The translations under genes were made by a program, and so were the position numbers. This document shows positions 1 through 8,854 of a DNA stretch of 64,000 nt, piece after piece (position 1 is the stretch's first letter; each line of letters opens with the position of its first letter). The notes beneath the pieces were generated by a model that searched no databases, was not told the origin of the DNA, and was given only the letters and a program-made list of their open reading frames with translations. The DNA comes from Thauera sedimentorum. GTDB taxonomy: Bacteria; Pseudomonadota; Gammaproteobacteria; Burkholderiales; Rhodocyclaceae. Location of the stretch: assembly GCF_014489115.1 (NCBI RefSeq), contig NZ_JACTAH010000001.1, positions 1,488,001 to 1,552,000 of the forward strand, read 5' to 3'.

Positions 1-538
1 GCAAAGCGCGGTCCGCACCATGCTGACAGCGCAGGAAGCCGACATGGTGCGGATCATGGAAGCGCTCAACGGCACCATCTACCACAACGTCCAGCGCATG
101 GGCTGCGGCAAGAACCTCACCCTGGCGCTGCTCGACCACCACCCGGTGGACCAAGGCACGGTGCGCGGCTGCCTGCGCATCGCCGGCCAGCATGAATCGG
201 TGATCGTCGTGCGTACCGACGGCAGGGTGGAACTCATCGATACCGACGAGCTCGGCTTCCCGATCGGGCTGGTGGAGGAAGTGGGCGAATTCGTCGGCCA
301 GGTGGCCATCGACCTGCACCGCGACGACGTGGTGGTGCTGTACACCGACGGCATCACCGAGGCCGCCGACGAATCGCAGCGTCTCTACGGTCTCGACCGC
401 CTTGTCGAACTGGCCGTCGCGCACCGCCACGAAGATGCGGAGGCGATCAAGGACGCCATCGTGCGCGACGTCAAGCGACATATCGCCACCCAGACACTGT
501 ACGACGACCTCACCCTGGTGGTCCTCAAGCAGCGCTGA
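1..538 (+). CDS. SpoIIE/RsbU-like PP2C phosphatase, C-terminal part (cut by window edge)
   Basis: The reading frame is open to the left edge, so only about the last 178 residues are present and the true start lies outside. The visible part resembles the PP2C-type SpoIIE/RsbU serine phosphatase domain: a GQHESVIVV strand, the segment DDVVVLYTDGITEA (Asp and Gly typical of the metal site) and a final YDDLTLVVLK strand. Proteins of this family dephosphorylate anti-sigma-factor antagonists or act as output domains of response regulators. Any N-terminal sensor or receiver domain cannot be seen. It ends 14 bases before the next gene on the same strand, so the two may be cotranscribed. The family call is firm; the partner is unknown. 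Confidence 0.85.
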   Translation, partial: QSAVRTMLTAQEADMVRIMEALNGTIYHNVQRMGCGKNLTLALLDHHPVDQGTVRGCLRIAGQHESVIVVRTDGRVELIDTDELGFPIGLVEEVGEFVGQVAIDLHRDDVVVLYTDGITEAADESQRLYGLDRLVELAVAHRHEDAEAIKDAIVRDVKRHIATQTLYDDLTLVVLKQR

Positions 539-552
539 GCGCGGGCCCGACC

Positions 553-1311
553 ATGAACGCCCGACACGGTTTCCGCCTGCTCCTGCTGTCCGCCCTCGCC
601 TGGGCGGCGCCGTCCGGCGCCCAGGCGCAAGCCATCGACAGCCTGCTCTGGGTCAGCGAGGAGGCGCCGCCCTACCATTACCTGAAGGATGGCGTCCCCA
701 CCGGCATTGCAGTGGACGTCCTCGCACGGATGCAAGACCTGCTCGGCAGCCAGCAATCGCCACCGGACATCCGTTTCCTGCCCTGGGCACGCGCCCGCTA
801 CATGGCACTCCACCAGCCGGGCACCTGCCTGTTCGCCCAGCCCGCCTCCGACGAAGAGCGCCAAGGCCTCGCCTACGTCGGCCCGCTGCTCGACACCCGC
901 ATCGCCATCATCGTCCCCACCCAGCGGGCGGACGACGTCTCGGGTCCGCGCGACCTCGCCGCGCTGACCGTGGGCGTGGTCCGCGACAGCGCCGCCGAAG
1001 AGCTGCTCACCGCGACCGGGGTTCCGGCCAGGATCATCCGCACCGATTCGCCACGCACCCTGGTCCGCATGCTCGCCGGCGGACGTTTCGACGCCATCGC
1101 CTACCTGCCGCAGGCCGCCGCCCGCAGCCTGCAGCAGGAAGGCATCGTCACCACCGCCTATCGACCTGTATTCACGCTGCACGAAGGCACCATCGGCTAC
1201 GCCTGCCACCGCGACACCGATCCGGCCCTGATCGCACGGATGCGCAATGCACTAGAACGCCTGCACACCGATGGCACGGTCGAGAACATCCGCCGGCACT
1301 ACGAGCGCTGA
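553..1311 (+). CDS. Periplasmic solute-binding protein, family 3 (SBP_bac_3-like)
   Basis: A 252-residue protein with a clear Sec signal peptide (basic start, leucine/alanine core, AQA cleavage near residue 26). The mature part begins with the LLWVSEEAPPYHYLKDG pattern of amino-acid-type binding proteins and has the two-lobe layout (PTGIAVDVLARMQ, then later LTVGVVRDSAAEELL and FDAIAYLPQAAA). No permease or ATPase of an uptake system is adjacent. The protein may therefore be an orphan receptor, perhaps feeding a signalling pathway with the upstream phosphatase; this is inference. The ligand cannot be predicted from sequence. Confidence 0.8.
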   Translation: MNARHGFRLLLLSALAWAAPSGAQAQAIDSLLWVSEEAPPYHYLKDGVPTGIAVDVLARMQDLLGSQQSPPDIRFLPWARARYMALHQPGTCLFAQPASDEERQGLAYVGPLLDTRIAIIVPTQRADDVSGPRDLAALTVGVVRDSAAEELLTATGVPARIIRTDSPRTLVRMLAGGRFDAIAYLPQAAARSLQQEGIVTTAYRPVFTLHEGTIGYACHRDTDPALIARMRNALERLHTDGTVENIRRHYER

Positions 1312-1335
1312 ACGCCCCGGCCGCGCGTGTATAAT
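1308..1335 (+). promoter_or_regulatory. Candidate sigma-70 promoter of tRNA-Leu
   Basis: A perfect TATAAT lies at 1330-1335, about 14 bases before the tRNA 5' end, which is right for a short tRNA leader. The -35 region at 1308-1313 (CTGAAC) is weak, with 16-base spacing. It overlaps the last codon and stop of the upstream gene. Confidence 0.5.
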
Positions 1336-1348
1336 CCGCCGCGCCGGC

Positions 1349-1433
1349 GCGAGGGTGGCGGAATTGGTAGACGCACTGGATTTAGGTTCCAGCGCCGCAA
1401 GGCGTGAGAGTTCGAGTCTCTTCCCTCGCACCA
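1349..1433 (+). tRNA. tRNA-Leu (anticodon UAG)
   Basis: An 85-base class II tRNA. The acceptor arm GCGAGGG (1349-1355) pairs with CCCTCGC (1423-1429), followed by discriminator A and an encoded CCA (1431-1433). The anticodon stem CTGGA/TCCAG (1376-1380, 1388-1392) encloses the loop TTTAGGT, so the anticodon is TAG at 1383-1385. The variable arm and TTCGAGTCT T-loop are present. It reads CUA/CUN leucine codons. It converges with the minus-strand gene that ends 16 bases further on. Confidence 0.97.
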
Positions 1434-1449
1434 ACAAGCGGCCGCAACA

Positions 1450-2547
1450 CTACATGCGCAGCCGTTCGGCGTAGCCGGTCATCTCCAGGTAGCCACGGCC
1501 GATCTCGCGGCCGTCCTCCAGCAGGCGCACCGCACCTTCCCAGTACACCGCGCCGGTCGAACGCCGGCTGTCGAGCTCCTGGTCGTCCATCAAGGGCACC
1601 ACCTTCAGGGTGCGCGGCTCGCCGCCCTCGGGCGCCGCGATGTCTAGTGTCCATTCGACCGGATAATCCGCACCGGTGCGCGGCGAACGCCAGCGCCGGC
1701 CGGCTGCGAAGCGCACATCCTCCGCTCCGAAGCTGTGCAGTGCGCCGTCCGCCCCGCGCAGGCTGCCGCCGGCCCACAATGGCTGCCCGGCCTCGTCGCG
1801 CATGCGGAAGGCCATCAGGGCACCGCCCTCATGCAGGTTGATGCCGATCCAGTCCCAGCCGCGCGCGCCGGGCGGCATCAACTCGCTGGACCACTCGTGG
1901 TCCAGCCAGGCCCGCCCGCGCACCCGATGCGTGGCCTCGCGCACGCGCAGATGCCCCTCCACCGCCAGTTGCGGGCGGCTGTAGTAGTAGCTGGCGTGCT
2001 TGGGATCTGCGGCCTTGCGGCTGTAACCGCCCTCGCCGTTGATCATCGGCGGCGCCTGCGGTGCGAACCGCAGGTCGAAGGCAAAGTCCTCCGCCCTCAC
2101 CTGGGTGCGGTAGCCCCCCTGCTCCAGCATCAGCGACCAGTCGCCGGTCCAGGCATGCGTGCGCCCGGTCTCGAAGCCGGCCAGCGGCGCCAGCACGCGC
2201 GCGGCGCGTTCGTCGTGCAGCAGGCGGCCCTCCTGCGGATCGGCCACCGCGGCATGTGCAAGCACCAGCTGACGGGGGGCGAAGCGGCTCGGGTTGTCCT
2301 CGCCCACGCCGGTACGCACCCGGAAGAAGGTCACCTGAAAGCCGCGCTCGGCGCCCTCCTCGTCCTCCAGCCAGCCGGTGACGTACCACCACTCGGTGCG
2401 GAATGCGGGGTGTGCCCCGGTATCCTCGGGGAAGGCCAGAGCGACGCCGGGCACGACCGGCGGATACGCGACCTCCGCCGTCCACGCGAGAGCGCCCTGC
2501 AGCATCAGCAGTGCGGCGAAAAGACTGCGCAGGCAGGCGGCCAGCAT
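1450..2547 (-). CDS. AttH/CrtC-like secreted lipocalin-domain protein
   Basis: A 365-residue protein with an N-terminal signal peptide (LLMLQGALAWTAEV near residues 13-26). It carries features of the AttH / carotenoid 1,2-hydratase-like family: FRTEWWYVTGWL near residue 50, GGYSRKAADPKHASYYYSRPQL in the middle, and WLDHEWSS followed by GWDWIGINL. In this family the tandem lipocalin folds are predicted to bind or hydrate hydrophobic molecules. The ATG overlaps the permease stop by one base (TGATG), so it is probably the last gene of an ABC exporter operon and likely acts with it outside the membrane. The substrate is unknown. A carotenoid role is not supported by any crt gene here. Confidence 0.8.
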   Translation of the reverse strand: MLAACLRSLFAALLMLQGALAWTAEVAYPPVVPGVALAFPEDTGAHPAFRTEWWYVTGWLEDEEGAERGFQVTFFRVRTGVGEDNPSRFAPRQLVLAHAAVADPQEGRLLHDERAARVLAPLAGFETGRTHAWTGDWSLMLEQGGYRTQVRAEDFAFDLRFAPQAPPMINGEGGYSRKAADPKHASYYYSRPQLAVEGHLRVREATHRVRGRAWLDHEWSSELMPPGARGWDWIGINLHEGGALMAFRMRDEAGQPLWAGGSLRGADGALHSFGAEDVRFAAGRRWRSPRTGADYPVEWTLDIAAPEGGEPRTLKVVPLMDDQELDSRRSTGAVYWEGAVRLLEDGREIGRGYLEMTGYAERLRM

Positions 2548-5048
2548 CACCAGTCCTCCCGCACCGCCAGCACCGCGGACTGGCGCATCGCCCGTGCACC
2601 GGCCAGGCGGGCGGCGAGCGCGGCCAGCGCCACCAGCGTGGCGGCGAACAGCGCCAGCCCGCCCCATGGCAGGCTCATGTCCATGCTCCAGTGGAAACTC
2701 TGGCGGTTGACCACCTCGACCAGCACCCAGGCCACCGCAGCGCCGGCTAGCAGGCCCAGGGCCACCCCCAGCGCGGCCGCCAGCGCGCCCTCGATCGCCA
2801 GCAGCCGACCGATCTCCGCGCGGGTGAGGCCGAGGTGGCGCAGCATGCCGAACTCCCGCCGCCGCGCGGTCGCCAGCGCGGCGAAGCTGGTGGCCACGCC
2901 GAACAGGCCGATCAGCACCGCCACGCCTTCCATCAGGTAGGTCACCAGGAAGCTGCGATCGAAGATCTCCAGGCTGCGCGCGCGGATTTCGCCGGGCGTG
3001 GCGACCCGCAGGGTGCGCTCGCCCAGGGTCGCGTACAAGGCCGCTGTCACGGCAGCGGGGTCCGCATCCGACTGCAGGCGGATCGCCAGGTCGTTGGTCC
3101 GCTGGTCGCCGGTCAGCGCACGGTAACGCTCGATGTCTATCGCCACCGCACCATGCTGGCGGACGTAGTCGCGCCACACGCCGGCGATGCGGAAGCGCCG
3201 CAGCTCGCCGGCCAGCGGCAGCGCCAACTCGTCGCCGGTGCGCAGGCCGTAGAGATCGACGATGGCCTCCGAGACCCATGCCGGCGGCAACGCATCGGAC
3301 GCCAGATCGACGATCCGTCCTTCGACCAGCGGCAGGTCGCCCGCTGCCCGGATCTCGCGCGCCAGCAGGGTCGCCGGCGGCCGGTCGTCGGCCAGGCGCA
3401 GCTGATCGCTGCGCACCGGCGCCACCGCCGCCACCCCGGGCAGGGCCGCCACCATCGCCACCTCGTCGGGGCCCAGGTAGCCGCTGGCCGAGGATGACGA
3501 GGCCTGCAGGTAGAGGTCCGCGGGCAGCACGCGCGCCAGCCAGTCATCGACCGAGCCGCGGAAGGAGCTGACCATGATGGCCATGGCCGCGGCCAGCGCC
3601 ACGCTGGCCACCACGCCGGCGCCGGCCACCACGGTCTGGCCCGGCGCCGCGCCCAGACGCGCATGCGCCAGGCGCCACAGCACCGAACGGCCTCGCGCCG
3701 GCAGGCGGGCAAGCCCCGCCGTGATGCCGGGCAGCGCCAGCACCGCTGCAGCCAGCAGGCTGGCCACCGCCGCGTAGCCCGCCAGCGGCACGCCATCGGC
3801 CGGCGGCAGCAGGCTCAGCCCGGCGGCAGCCAGCAGGCAGACAGCGGCCATGGCCCAGCGCGGACGGGTGTCCAGCGCCCCGGCATCGGCCGCGCGCAAG
3901 GCGCGGGCCGGCACCAGCGCAGCCGCCTCGCGCGCCGGCAGCCAGCTGCCCGCCAGGCCCGCAGCCGCGCCCGACAGGGCGTAAGCGGCGGTCAGCCAGG
4001 GGTGGAAACGCAGCGCGGGTTGCAGTCCCTCGAAGTAGCCCGCCCCCAGGTCGCCTCCTGCAAGGTACAAGGCGAAGGCAGCCAGCCCGTAGCCCAGGGC
4101 CACGCCGCACAGACCGCCCACCAGCCCCAGCGCGGCGCCTTCCGCCAGCAGGGCACGGCGCAGCTCGCCGCGGGTCAGGCCCAGCGCGCGCAGGAAGGCA
4201 AACTCCTGCCGGCGGCGCACCACCGACAGCAACTGAGTGGAAAAGACCAGGAAGCCACCGGTCAGCAGCGCGATCGCCGCCAGCATGCCGAGATTGACCC
4301 GGTAGGCGCGCGACAGCCCGGCCACCTGTGCCTCTGCGGCCTCCGGCGCCAGCACGCTCACCCCGGCCGGCAGCAAGGCGGCCAGCGCGCGGCGTGCCTC
4401 GTCCCGCCCGGCGCCGGGCGCCAGACGCAGGTCGATACGGCTGAGCCGGCCGATGCGGCCGAAGAGCTCCTGCGCGGCGGCGATGTCCATCACCGCCAGG
4501 CGCTGGCCGGCCCCGGCGCCCGGCACCCGTCCGACCACGGTCAGCGCGTGCTCGCCAACCCCGCTCTGTACGATCAGCGGCCCGCCCTCGGGCAGTGCCA
4601 GCGCGGCTGCCGCCGCGGTGCTGAGGAAGATCCGCCCGGGTCGCAGGGCCGCGAGCTGCTCCGCACCATCGTCGGCCACCGGCAGCAAGGCCGGCTGCAC
4701 GCCGGCCAGGCGGAACACGTCCACGCCCAGCACGCGCAGCGTGTCCTCGCGACCCGGCAGGCTCGCCTGCACCTCCAGCACCGGGCTGGCCTCGGCAATC
4801 TCCGGCCGCGCGGCGATACGCGCGTACAGCGCGTCGTCGAAGCCCTCGCGCGGTCCGAGCACCTGCAGGTCGGCCTCCCCCGTCAGCACGCGCAGCCCGC
4901 GGCCGAACTCGTCCAGCGCCGCGTCGTGGATCAGATGCACCGCCAGCCCGAGCGCCACGCCGAGGGCGATGGCCAGCAGCGACAGCGCGGTGCCCAGCGG
5001 CCGGCGCCGCAGGCTGGCGAGGAAGACCCGGCGCAGCACCGCGCTCAT
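2547..5048 (-). CDS. FtsX-like ABC transporter permease
   Basis: An 833-residue inner-membrane protein with the double FtsX/MacB architecture: an N-terminal transmembrane helix (about 15-37), a periplasmic domain, three helices around 245-365, then further helices around 400-490, a second periplasmic domain, and a final FtsX block (about 690-815) containing RRREFGMLRHLGLTRAEIGRLL. An equivalent RRRQEFAFLRALGLTRGELRRALL coupling helix sits in the first half. It overlaps the ATPase gene by four bases (ATGA) and the AttH-like gene by one, so all three are one translationally coupled unit. The family moves lipids, lipoproteins or peptides by mechanotransmission rather than classical import. Confidence 0.9.
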   Translation of the reverse strand: MSAVLRRVFLASLRRRPLGTALSLLAIALGVALGLAVHLIHDAALDEFGRGLRVLTGEADLQVLGPREGFDDALYARIAARPEIAEASPVLEVQASLPGREDTLRVLGVDVFRLAGVQPALLPVADDGAEQLAALRPGRIFLSTAAAAALALPEGGPLIVQSGVGEHALTVVGRVPGAGAGQRLAVMDIAAAQELFGRIGRLSRIDLRLAPGAGRDEARRALAALLPAGVSVLAPEAAEAQVAGLSRAYRVNLGMLAAIALLTGGFLVFSTQLLSVVRRRQEFAFLRALGLTRGELRRALLAEGAALGLVGGLCGVALGYGLAAFALYLAGGDLGAGYFEGLQPALRFHPWLTAAYALSGAAAGLAGSWLPAREAAALVPARALRAADAGALDTRPRWAMAAVCLLAAAGLSLLPPADGVPLAGYAAVASLLAAAVLALPGITAGLARLPARGRSVLWRLAHARLGAAPGQTVVAGAGVVASVALAAAMAIMVSSFRGSVDDWLARVLPADLYLQASSSSASGYLGPDEVAMVAALPGVAAVAPVRSDQLRLADDRPPATLLAREIRAAGDLPLVEGRIVDLASDALPPAWVSEAIVDLYGLRTGDELALPLAGELRRFRIAGVWRDYVRQHGAVAIDIERYRALTGDQRTNDLAIRLQSDADPAAVTAALYATLGERTLRVATPGEIRARSLEIFDRSFLVTYLMEGVAVLIGLFGVATSFAALATARRREFGMLRHLGLTRAEIGRLLAIEGALAAALGVALGLLAGAAVAWVLVEVVNRQSFHWSMDMSLPWGGLALFAATLVALAALAARLAGARAMRQSAVLAVREDW

Positions 5049-5722
5049 CGCGCCACGGGCTCCGGCGCCAGCCCCGCCGAGGTGAGCCGCAGCACCCGGT
5101 CGGCGCGCGCCGCGGCCGCCGCGGAATGGGTGACCAGCACCCCGGCGGCACCGGCCTCGCGCACCGCGTCCAGCAGGAGCGCCAGCACCGCCGTGGCATG
5201 CGCCGGATCGAGGTTGCCGGTCGGCTCGTCGGCCAGGACCACCGCCGGGCGATGCACCAGCGCGCGGGCAATCGCCACGCGCTGCAGCTCACCGCCCGAC
5301 AGCGTGCGCGGCCAGCCGGTGGCACGCGCGGCCAGCCCCACCCGGGCCAGCATGTCGCGCGCCCGCGCCTCGGCCTCGCCATCGGCCACGCCCTGCAGCC
5401 ACAGCGGCAGGGCGACGTTCTGCACCACGGTGAGATGGGGCAGGATGTGGAAGGCCTGGAACACGAAGCCGTAGCGGCTGCGGCGCAGGCGGGCGAAGGC
5501 GTCGTCGTCCAGCCCGGCAAGCTCCTGCCCTTGCAGGCGGATGCTGCCGCCATCGACCGGCTCCAGCCCGGCGATGCAGTTGAGCAGCGTGGATTTGCCC
5601 ACGCCGGATTCGCCGACGATGGCCACGCACTCGCCGGCGGCGATGTCGAGCCGCACCCCCTCGAACAGCGCCGCCGGCGCGCGAGGGTCGAAGCGTTTCG
5701 CAAGATCACGGATTTCAAGCAT
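5045..5722 (-). CDS. ABC transporter ATP-binding protein (LolD/MacB type)
   Basis: A 225-residue ATPase with Walker A GESGVGKST (about 36-44), Q-loop in VFQAFHILPHLTV, signature LSGGE, Walker B VVLADEPTGNLD and switch His in VTHS. The start MLEIRDLAKRF at 5722 was chosen because it gives the normal N-terminus of the family. A longer open frame upstream runs into the divergent hpnC gene and is antisense to it. It pairs with the adjacent FtsX-like permease. The two operons (exporter and hpn genes) diverge from the 5723-5821 gap. Confidence 0.92.
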   Translation of the reverse strand: MLEIRDLAKRFDPRAPAALFEGVRLDIAAGECVAIVGESGVGKSTLLNCIAGLEPVDGGSIRLQGQELAGLDDDAFARLRRSRYGFVFQAFHILPHLTVVQNVALPLWLQGVADGEAEARARDMLARVGLAARATGWPRTLSGGELQRVAIARALVHRPAVVLADEPTGNLDPAHATAVLALLLDAVREAGAAGVLVTHSAAAAARADRVLRLTSAGLAPEPVAR

Positions 5723-5821
5723 GCGGAATGGACCGGGAAGGACGGCGGGAAGTGCCCGACAGGCGGTTTCGCTTATACTCCGGGCGGCCCTGCGGGCCAA
5801 GCCTGCCGGACCCCTCGCCCC

Positions 5822-6655
5822 ATGCCCGTCGATCACTACGAGAACTTCCCCGTCGCCTCCGTCCTGCTGCCGGCCCGCCTGCGCGAACCGGTGGAGGCGA
5901 TCTACGCCTTTGCGCGCGGCGCCGACGACGTGGCCGACGAAGGCGAGGCGCCGCCCGCCGAACGCCTGGCGCAACTGGACGACTACCGCGCCGGCCTGGA
6001 CGCCATCGAGCGCAATGAGCCGCCCCCCGCCGGACCGCTGGCGCCGATGTTCGAGCGCCTGGCGCGCAACATCCGCGCGCACGGCTTGCCGCCGCAGCTG
6101 TTCCGCGACCTGCTCGACGCCTTCAGCCAGGACGTGGTGAAGACCCGCTACGCCGACTTCACCGAGCTCACCGACTACTGCCGGCGCTCGGCCAACCCGG
6201 TCGGCCGCCTGCTGCTGCATCTCTATGACGCCACCGACGACGACAATCCCGCCTGTTCGGACAGGATCTGCACCAGCCTGCAACTGATCAACTTCTGGCA
6301 GGATGTCGCGCTGGACCGCGAAAAGCGGCGCATCTACCTGCCGGCCGAGGAGATGGCGCGCTTCGGCGTCGGCGAGGACCACATCGAACACGGCCGGGTG
6401 GACGCCGCCTGGTGCGCGCTGATGGATTTCCAGGTGCAACGTGCGCGCGCGATGATGCGCGCCGGCGCCCCGCTCGCCCGCCGCCTGCCGGGGCGCATCG
6501 GCTGGGAGCTGCGCCTGATGGTGCTGGGCGGGCTGCGCATCCTGGAGCGAATCGAGGCGGTCGGCTACGACGTCTTCAGGCACCGACCGACCCTGGGCAA
6601 GACAGACTGGCCGCTGCTCGCGTGGCGCGCCCTGAACTACGACAAGAACACATGA
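5822..6655 (+). CDS. hpnC: Squalene synthase HpnC (hydroxysqualene synthase)
   Basis: A 277-residue trans-isoprenyl diphosphate synthase of the HpnC type. It begins with HYENFPVASVLLP and carries the first Asp motif DDVADE at about 35-40 and the second in LINFWQDVALD near 160. In the three-step HpnCDE route, HpnD makes presqualene diphosphate from two farnesyl diphosphates and HpnC converts it to hydroxysqualene. It overlaps hpnD by four bases (ATGA). A TATACT at 5774-5779 may be the -10 of its promoter, but I see no good -35. Confidence 0.93.
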   Translation: MPVDHYENFPVASVLLPARLREPVEAIYAFARGADDVADEGEAPPAERLAQLDDYRAGLDAIERNEPPPAGPLAPMFERLARNIRAHGLPPQLFRDLLDAFSQDVVKTRYADFTELTDYCRRSANPVGRLLLHLYDATDDDNPACSDRICTSLQLINFWQDVALDREKRRIYLPAEEMARFGVGEDHIEHGRVDAAWCALMDFQVQRARAMMRAGAPLARRLPGRIGWELRLMVLGGLRILERIEAVGYDVFRHRPTLGKTDWPLLAWRALNYDKNT

Positions 6656-7485
6656 ATCCGCACGCCTACTGCCAGGACAAGGCCGCCAAGAGCGGCTCCA
6701 GCTTCTACTACAGCTTCCTCTTCCTGCCGGCCGAGCGCCGCCAGGCGATCACCGCGCTGTACGCCTTCTGCCGCGAGGTGGACGACGTGGTCGACGAATG
6801 CCACGACCTGTCGCTGGCGCAGACCAAGCTCGAGTGGTGGCGACAGGAAGTGGCGCGCATCTACGACGGCCAGCCCACCCATCCGGTCGGCCTTGCCCTG
6901 CAGGACGTGCTCAAGGGCTTCGACCTGCCGCGCGAGCAGTTGCTGGAGATCATCGACGGCATGGCGATGGACCTGCAGCAAACCCGCTACCTCGACTTCA
7001 AGGGCCTGCAGCTCTACTGCTACCGCGTGGCCAGCGTGGTCGGCCTGCTGGCCGCGGAGATCTTCGGCTACAGCGACCGCGCCACGCTCAAGTACGCGCA
7101 CGACCTGGGCATGGCCTTCCAGCTCACCAACATCATCCGCGACGTCGGCGAAGACGCCCGCCGCGGACGCATCTACCTGCCGATCGAAGACCTGCAGCGC
7201 TTCAATGTGCCGGCCGCCGAGATCCTCGAAGCGCGCTACAGCGACAACTTCCGCGCGCTGATGGAGTTTCAGGCCGAGCGCGCGCGCCAGTTCTATACCC
7301 AGGCCTTCGCCCATCTGCCCGCCATCGACCGCAAGTCCCAGCGCCCGGGGCTGGTGATGGCGGCGATCTACCGCACCCTGCTGGAAGAAATCGCCCGCGA
7401 CGGCTTCCACGTGCTCGACCGCCGCACCTCGCTCACCCCGATCCGCAAGCTGTGGATCGCCTGGCGCACCTGGATCAAGGCCTGA
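6652..7485 (+). CDS. hpnD: Presqualene diphosphate synthase HpnD
   Basis: A 277-residue squalene/phytoene-synthase fold protein. The first aspartate motif DDVVDE is at 44-49 and the second lies in LTNIIRDVGEDARRGRIYLP. The FYYSFLFLPAERRQAITALYAFCREVDD block is diagnostic of HpnD. It condenses two farnesyl diphosphates to presqualene diphosphate, feeding HpnC. It is coupled to hpnC through a four-base overlap, and hpnE follows after eight bases. Confidence 0.93.
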   Translation: MNPHAYCQDKAAKSGSSFYYSFLFLPAERRQAITALYAFCREVDDVVDECHDLSLAQTKLEWWRQEVARIYDGQPTHPVGLALQDVLKGFDLPREQLLEIIDGMAMDLQQTRYLDFKGLQLYCYRVASVVGLLAAEIFGYSDRATLKYAHDLGMAFQLTNIIRDVGEDARRGRIYLPIEDLQRFNVPAAEILEARYSDNFRALMEFQAERARQFYTQAFAHLPAIDRKSQRPGLVMAAIYRTLLEEIARDGFHVLDRRTSLTPIRKLWIAWRTWIKA

Positions 7486-7493
7486 GACGGCGC

Positions 7494-8804
7494 ATGGTCC
7501 CGCATCAGGTCGCGATCATCGGCGCCGGCTATGCCGGGCTGGCCTGCGCAGTGGAGCTTGCCCGCCGCGGCGTGCAGGTCACCGTGTTCGAGCGCTCGCA
7601 CACCTTGGGCGGGCGCGCCCGCGTGGTGGCCAAGGACGGCCACCGGGTGGACAACGGCCAGCACATCCTGCTCGGCGCCTACACCGAGCTCACCCGCCTG
7701 CTGCGCACCACCGGCGTGTCGCCCAAGACGCTCGCGCACCTGCCGCTGCTGCTGCACGTACCCGGCGCCCTTCACCTGCAGGCGGCGCGCCTGCCGGCCC
7801 CTTTCCACCTGCTGGTTGGCCTGTTGCGTGCGCGCGGCCTGGGCTGGACCGACAAGCTGGCGATGATGCGACTGATGCGCACGCTCAAGAAGCGCGCCTG
7901 GCGGGTCGACGCCACGCACACCGTGGCCGATCTGCTGCGGCTCAACCGCCAGACCGAGCAGCTGATCCGCCTGGTCTGGGAGCCCCTGTGCGTGGCCGCG
8001 CTCAACACCCCGGTGGCCGAAGCCTCCGCGCAGGTGTTCGCCAACGTGCTGCGCGACAGCCTGGCGGCGGACGCCACCGCCAGTGAGCTGCTGATCCCGC
8101 GGGTGGACCTGTCCGAACTCTTCCCGGTGCCGGCCGCACGCTTCCTGGCGGTGCGCCGAGGAAAGCTGCGCACCGGCACTGCGGTGGAAGGCATCCGCCG
8201 TGAACAGGGGCGCTTCTTCCTCGACGGCGATCCGGGCCGTGCCGGCTACCAGCAGGTGGTCATCGCCACCGCCCCGCATCACGCCGGCGCCCTGCTCGCC
8301 TCGGTGGGAGACTGCGAACGCCTGGCCGCGCAAATCGACGCCCTGCCCACCGAACCCATCGTCAGCGTCTACCTGGCCCTGGGCGACGGCGTGCGCCTGC
8401 CCCATCCGATGATCGGGCTGGCCAACGGTCCCGCCCAATGGGCCTTCGACCGCGGCCAGCTGGGCGGGCGTGCCGGGCTGCTGGTCTGCGTGATCAGCGC
8501 CCACGGCGCGCACGAGGCTCTGTCGCGCGAGGAGCTGATCCTGGCGGTGCACAAGCAGCTCGAGGACGAACTCGGGCGCCGCCTGCCGGCACCCGAATGG
8601 AGCCAGGCGATCACCGAGAAACGCGCCACCTTCGCCTGCCGCCCCGGCCTGCTGCGCCCCGGCTGCCGCACGCCGGTGCCCGGCCTGTGGCTGGCCGGCG
8701 ACTACATCGAATCCGACTACCCGGCGACCCTGGAATCCGCCGCACGCTCCGGCGTTGCCGCCGCGGAGCAGGTGCTGCGCCTCGCGGCCCTGCCGAAAGG
8801 CTGA
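7494..8804 (+). CDS. hpnE: Hydroxysqualene dehydroxylase / squalene-associated FAD oxidoreductase HpnE
   Basis: A 436-residue flavoprotein starting with the FAD-binding Rossmann motif VAIIGAGYAGLACAVELARRG, followed by FERSHTLGGRARVV and a C-terminal LWLAGDYIESDYPATLESAARSGVAAAE block of the phytoene-desaturase superfamily. In the HpnCDE pathway it reduces hydroxysqualene to squalene with FAD. The start was taken at the ATG eight bases after hpnD, directly before the Rossmann strand. No squalene-hopene cyclase gene lies in this window, so the cyclisation step must be encoded elsewhere if hopanoids are made. Confidence 0.9.
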   Translation: MVPHQVAIIGAGYAGLACAVELARRGVQVTVFERSHTLGGRARVVAKDGHRVDNGQHILLGAYTELTRLLRTTGVSPKTLAHLPLLLHVPGALHLQAARLPAPFHLLVGLLRARGLGWTDKLAMMRLMRTLKKRAWRVDATHTVADLLRLNRQTEQLIRLVWEPLCVAALNTPVAEASAQVFANVLRDSLAADATASELLIPRVDLSELFPVPAARFLAVRRGKLRTGTAVEGIRREQGRFFLDGDPGRAGYQQVVIATAPHHAGALLASVGDCERLAAQIDALPTEPIVSVYLALGDGVRLPHPMIGLANGPAQWAFDRGQLGGRAGLLVCVISAHGAHEALSREELILAVHKQLEDELGRRLPAPEWSQAITEKRATFACRPGLLRPGCRTPVPGLWLAGDYIESDYPATLESAARSGVAAAEQVLRLAALPKG

Positions 8805-8854
8805 CACCGAGTGGGTTCTGGCGCACAATCGTGCAGCCCCTCACGAACGCATCG

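Noticed and set aside
1349..1433. tRNA-Leu as an integration site
   Set aside because: No integrase, no direct repeat of the tRNA 3' end and no foreign-looking genes next to it.
3663..5474. Plus-strand open frame of about 600 codons opposite the FtsX-like permease
   Set aside because: Gln/Arg/His-rich antisense frame; the permease frame is supported by helices and domain motifs.
5126..5821. Extended N-terminus for HpnC
   Set aside because: The open frame before 5822 is antisense to the ABC ATPase gene and has low-complexity composition. The family begins near MPVDHYENFP.
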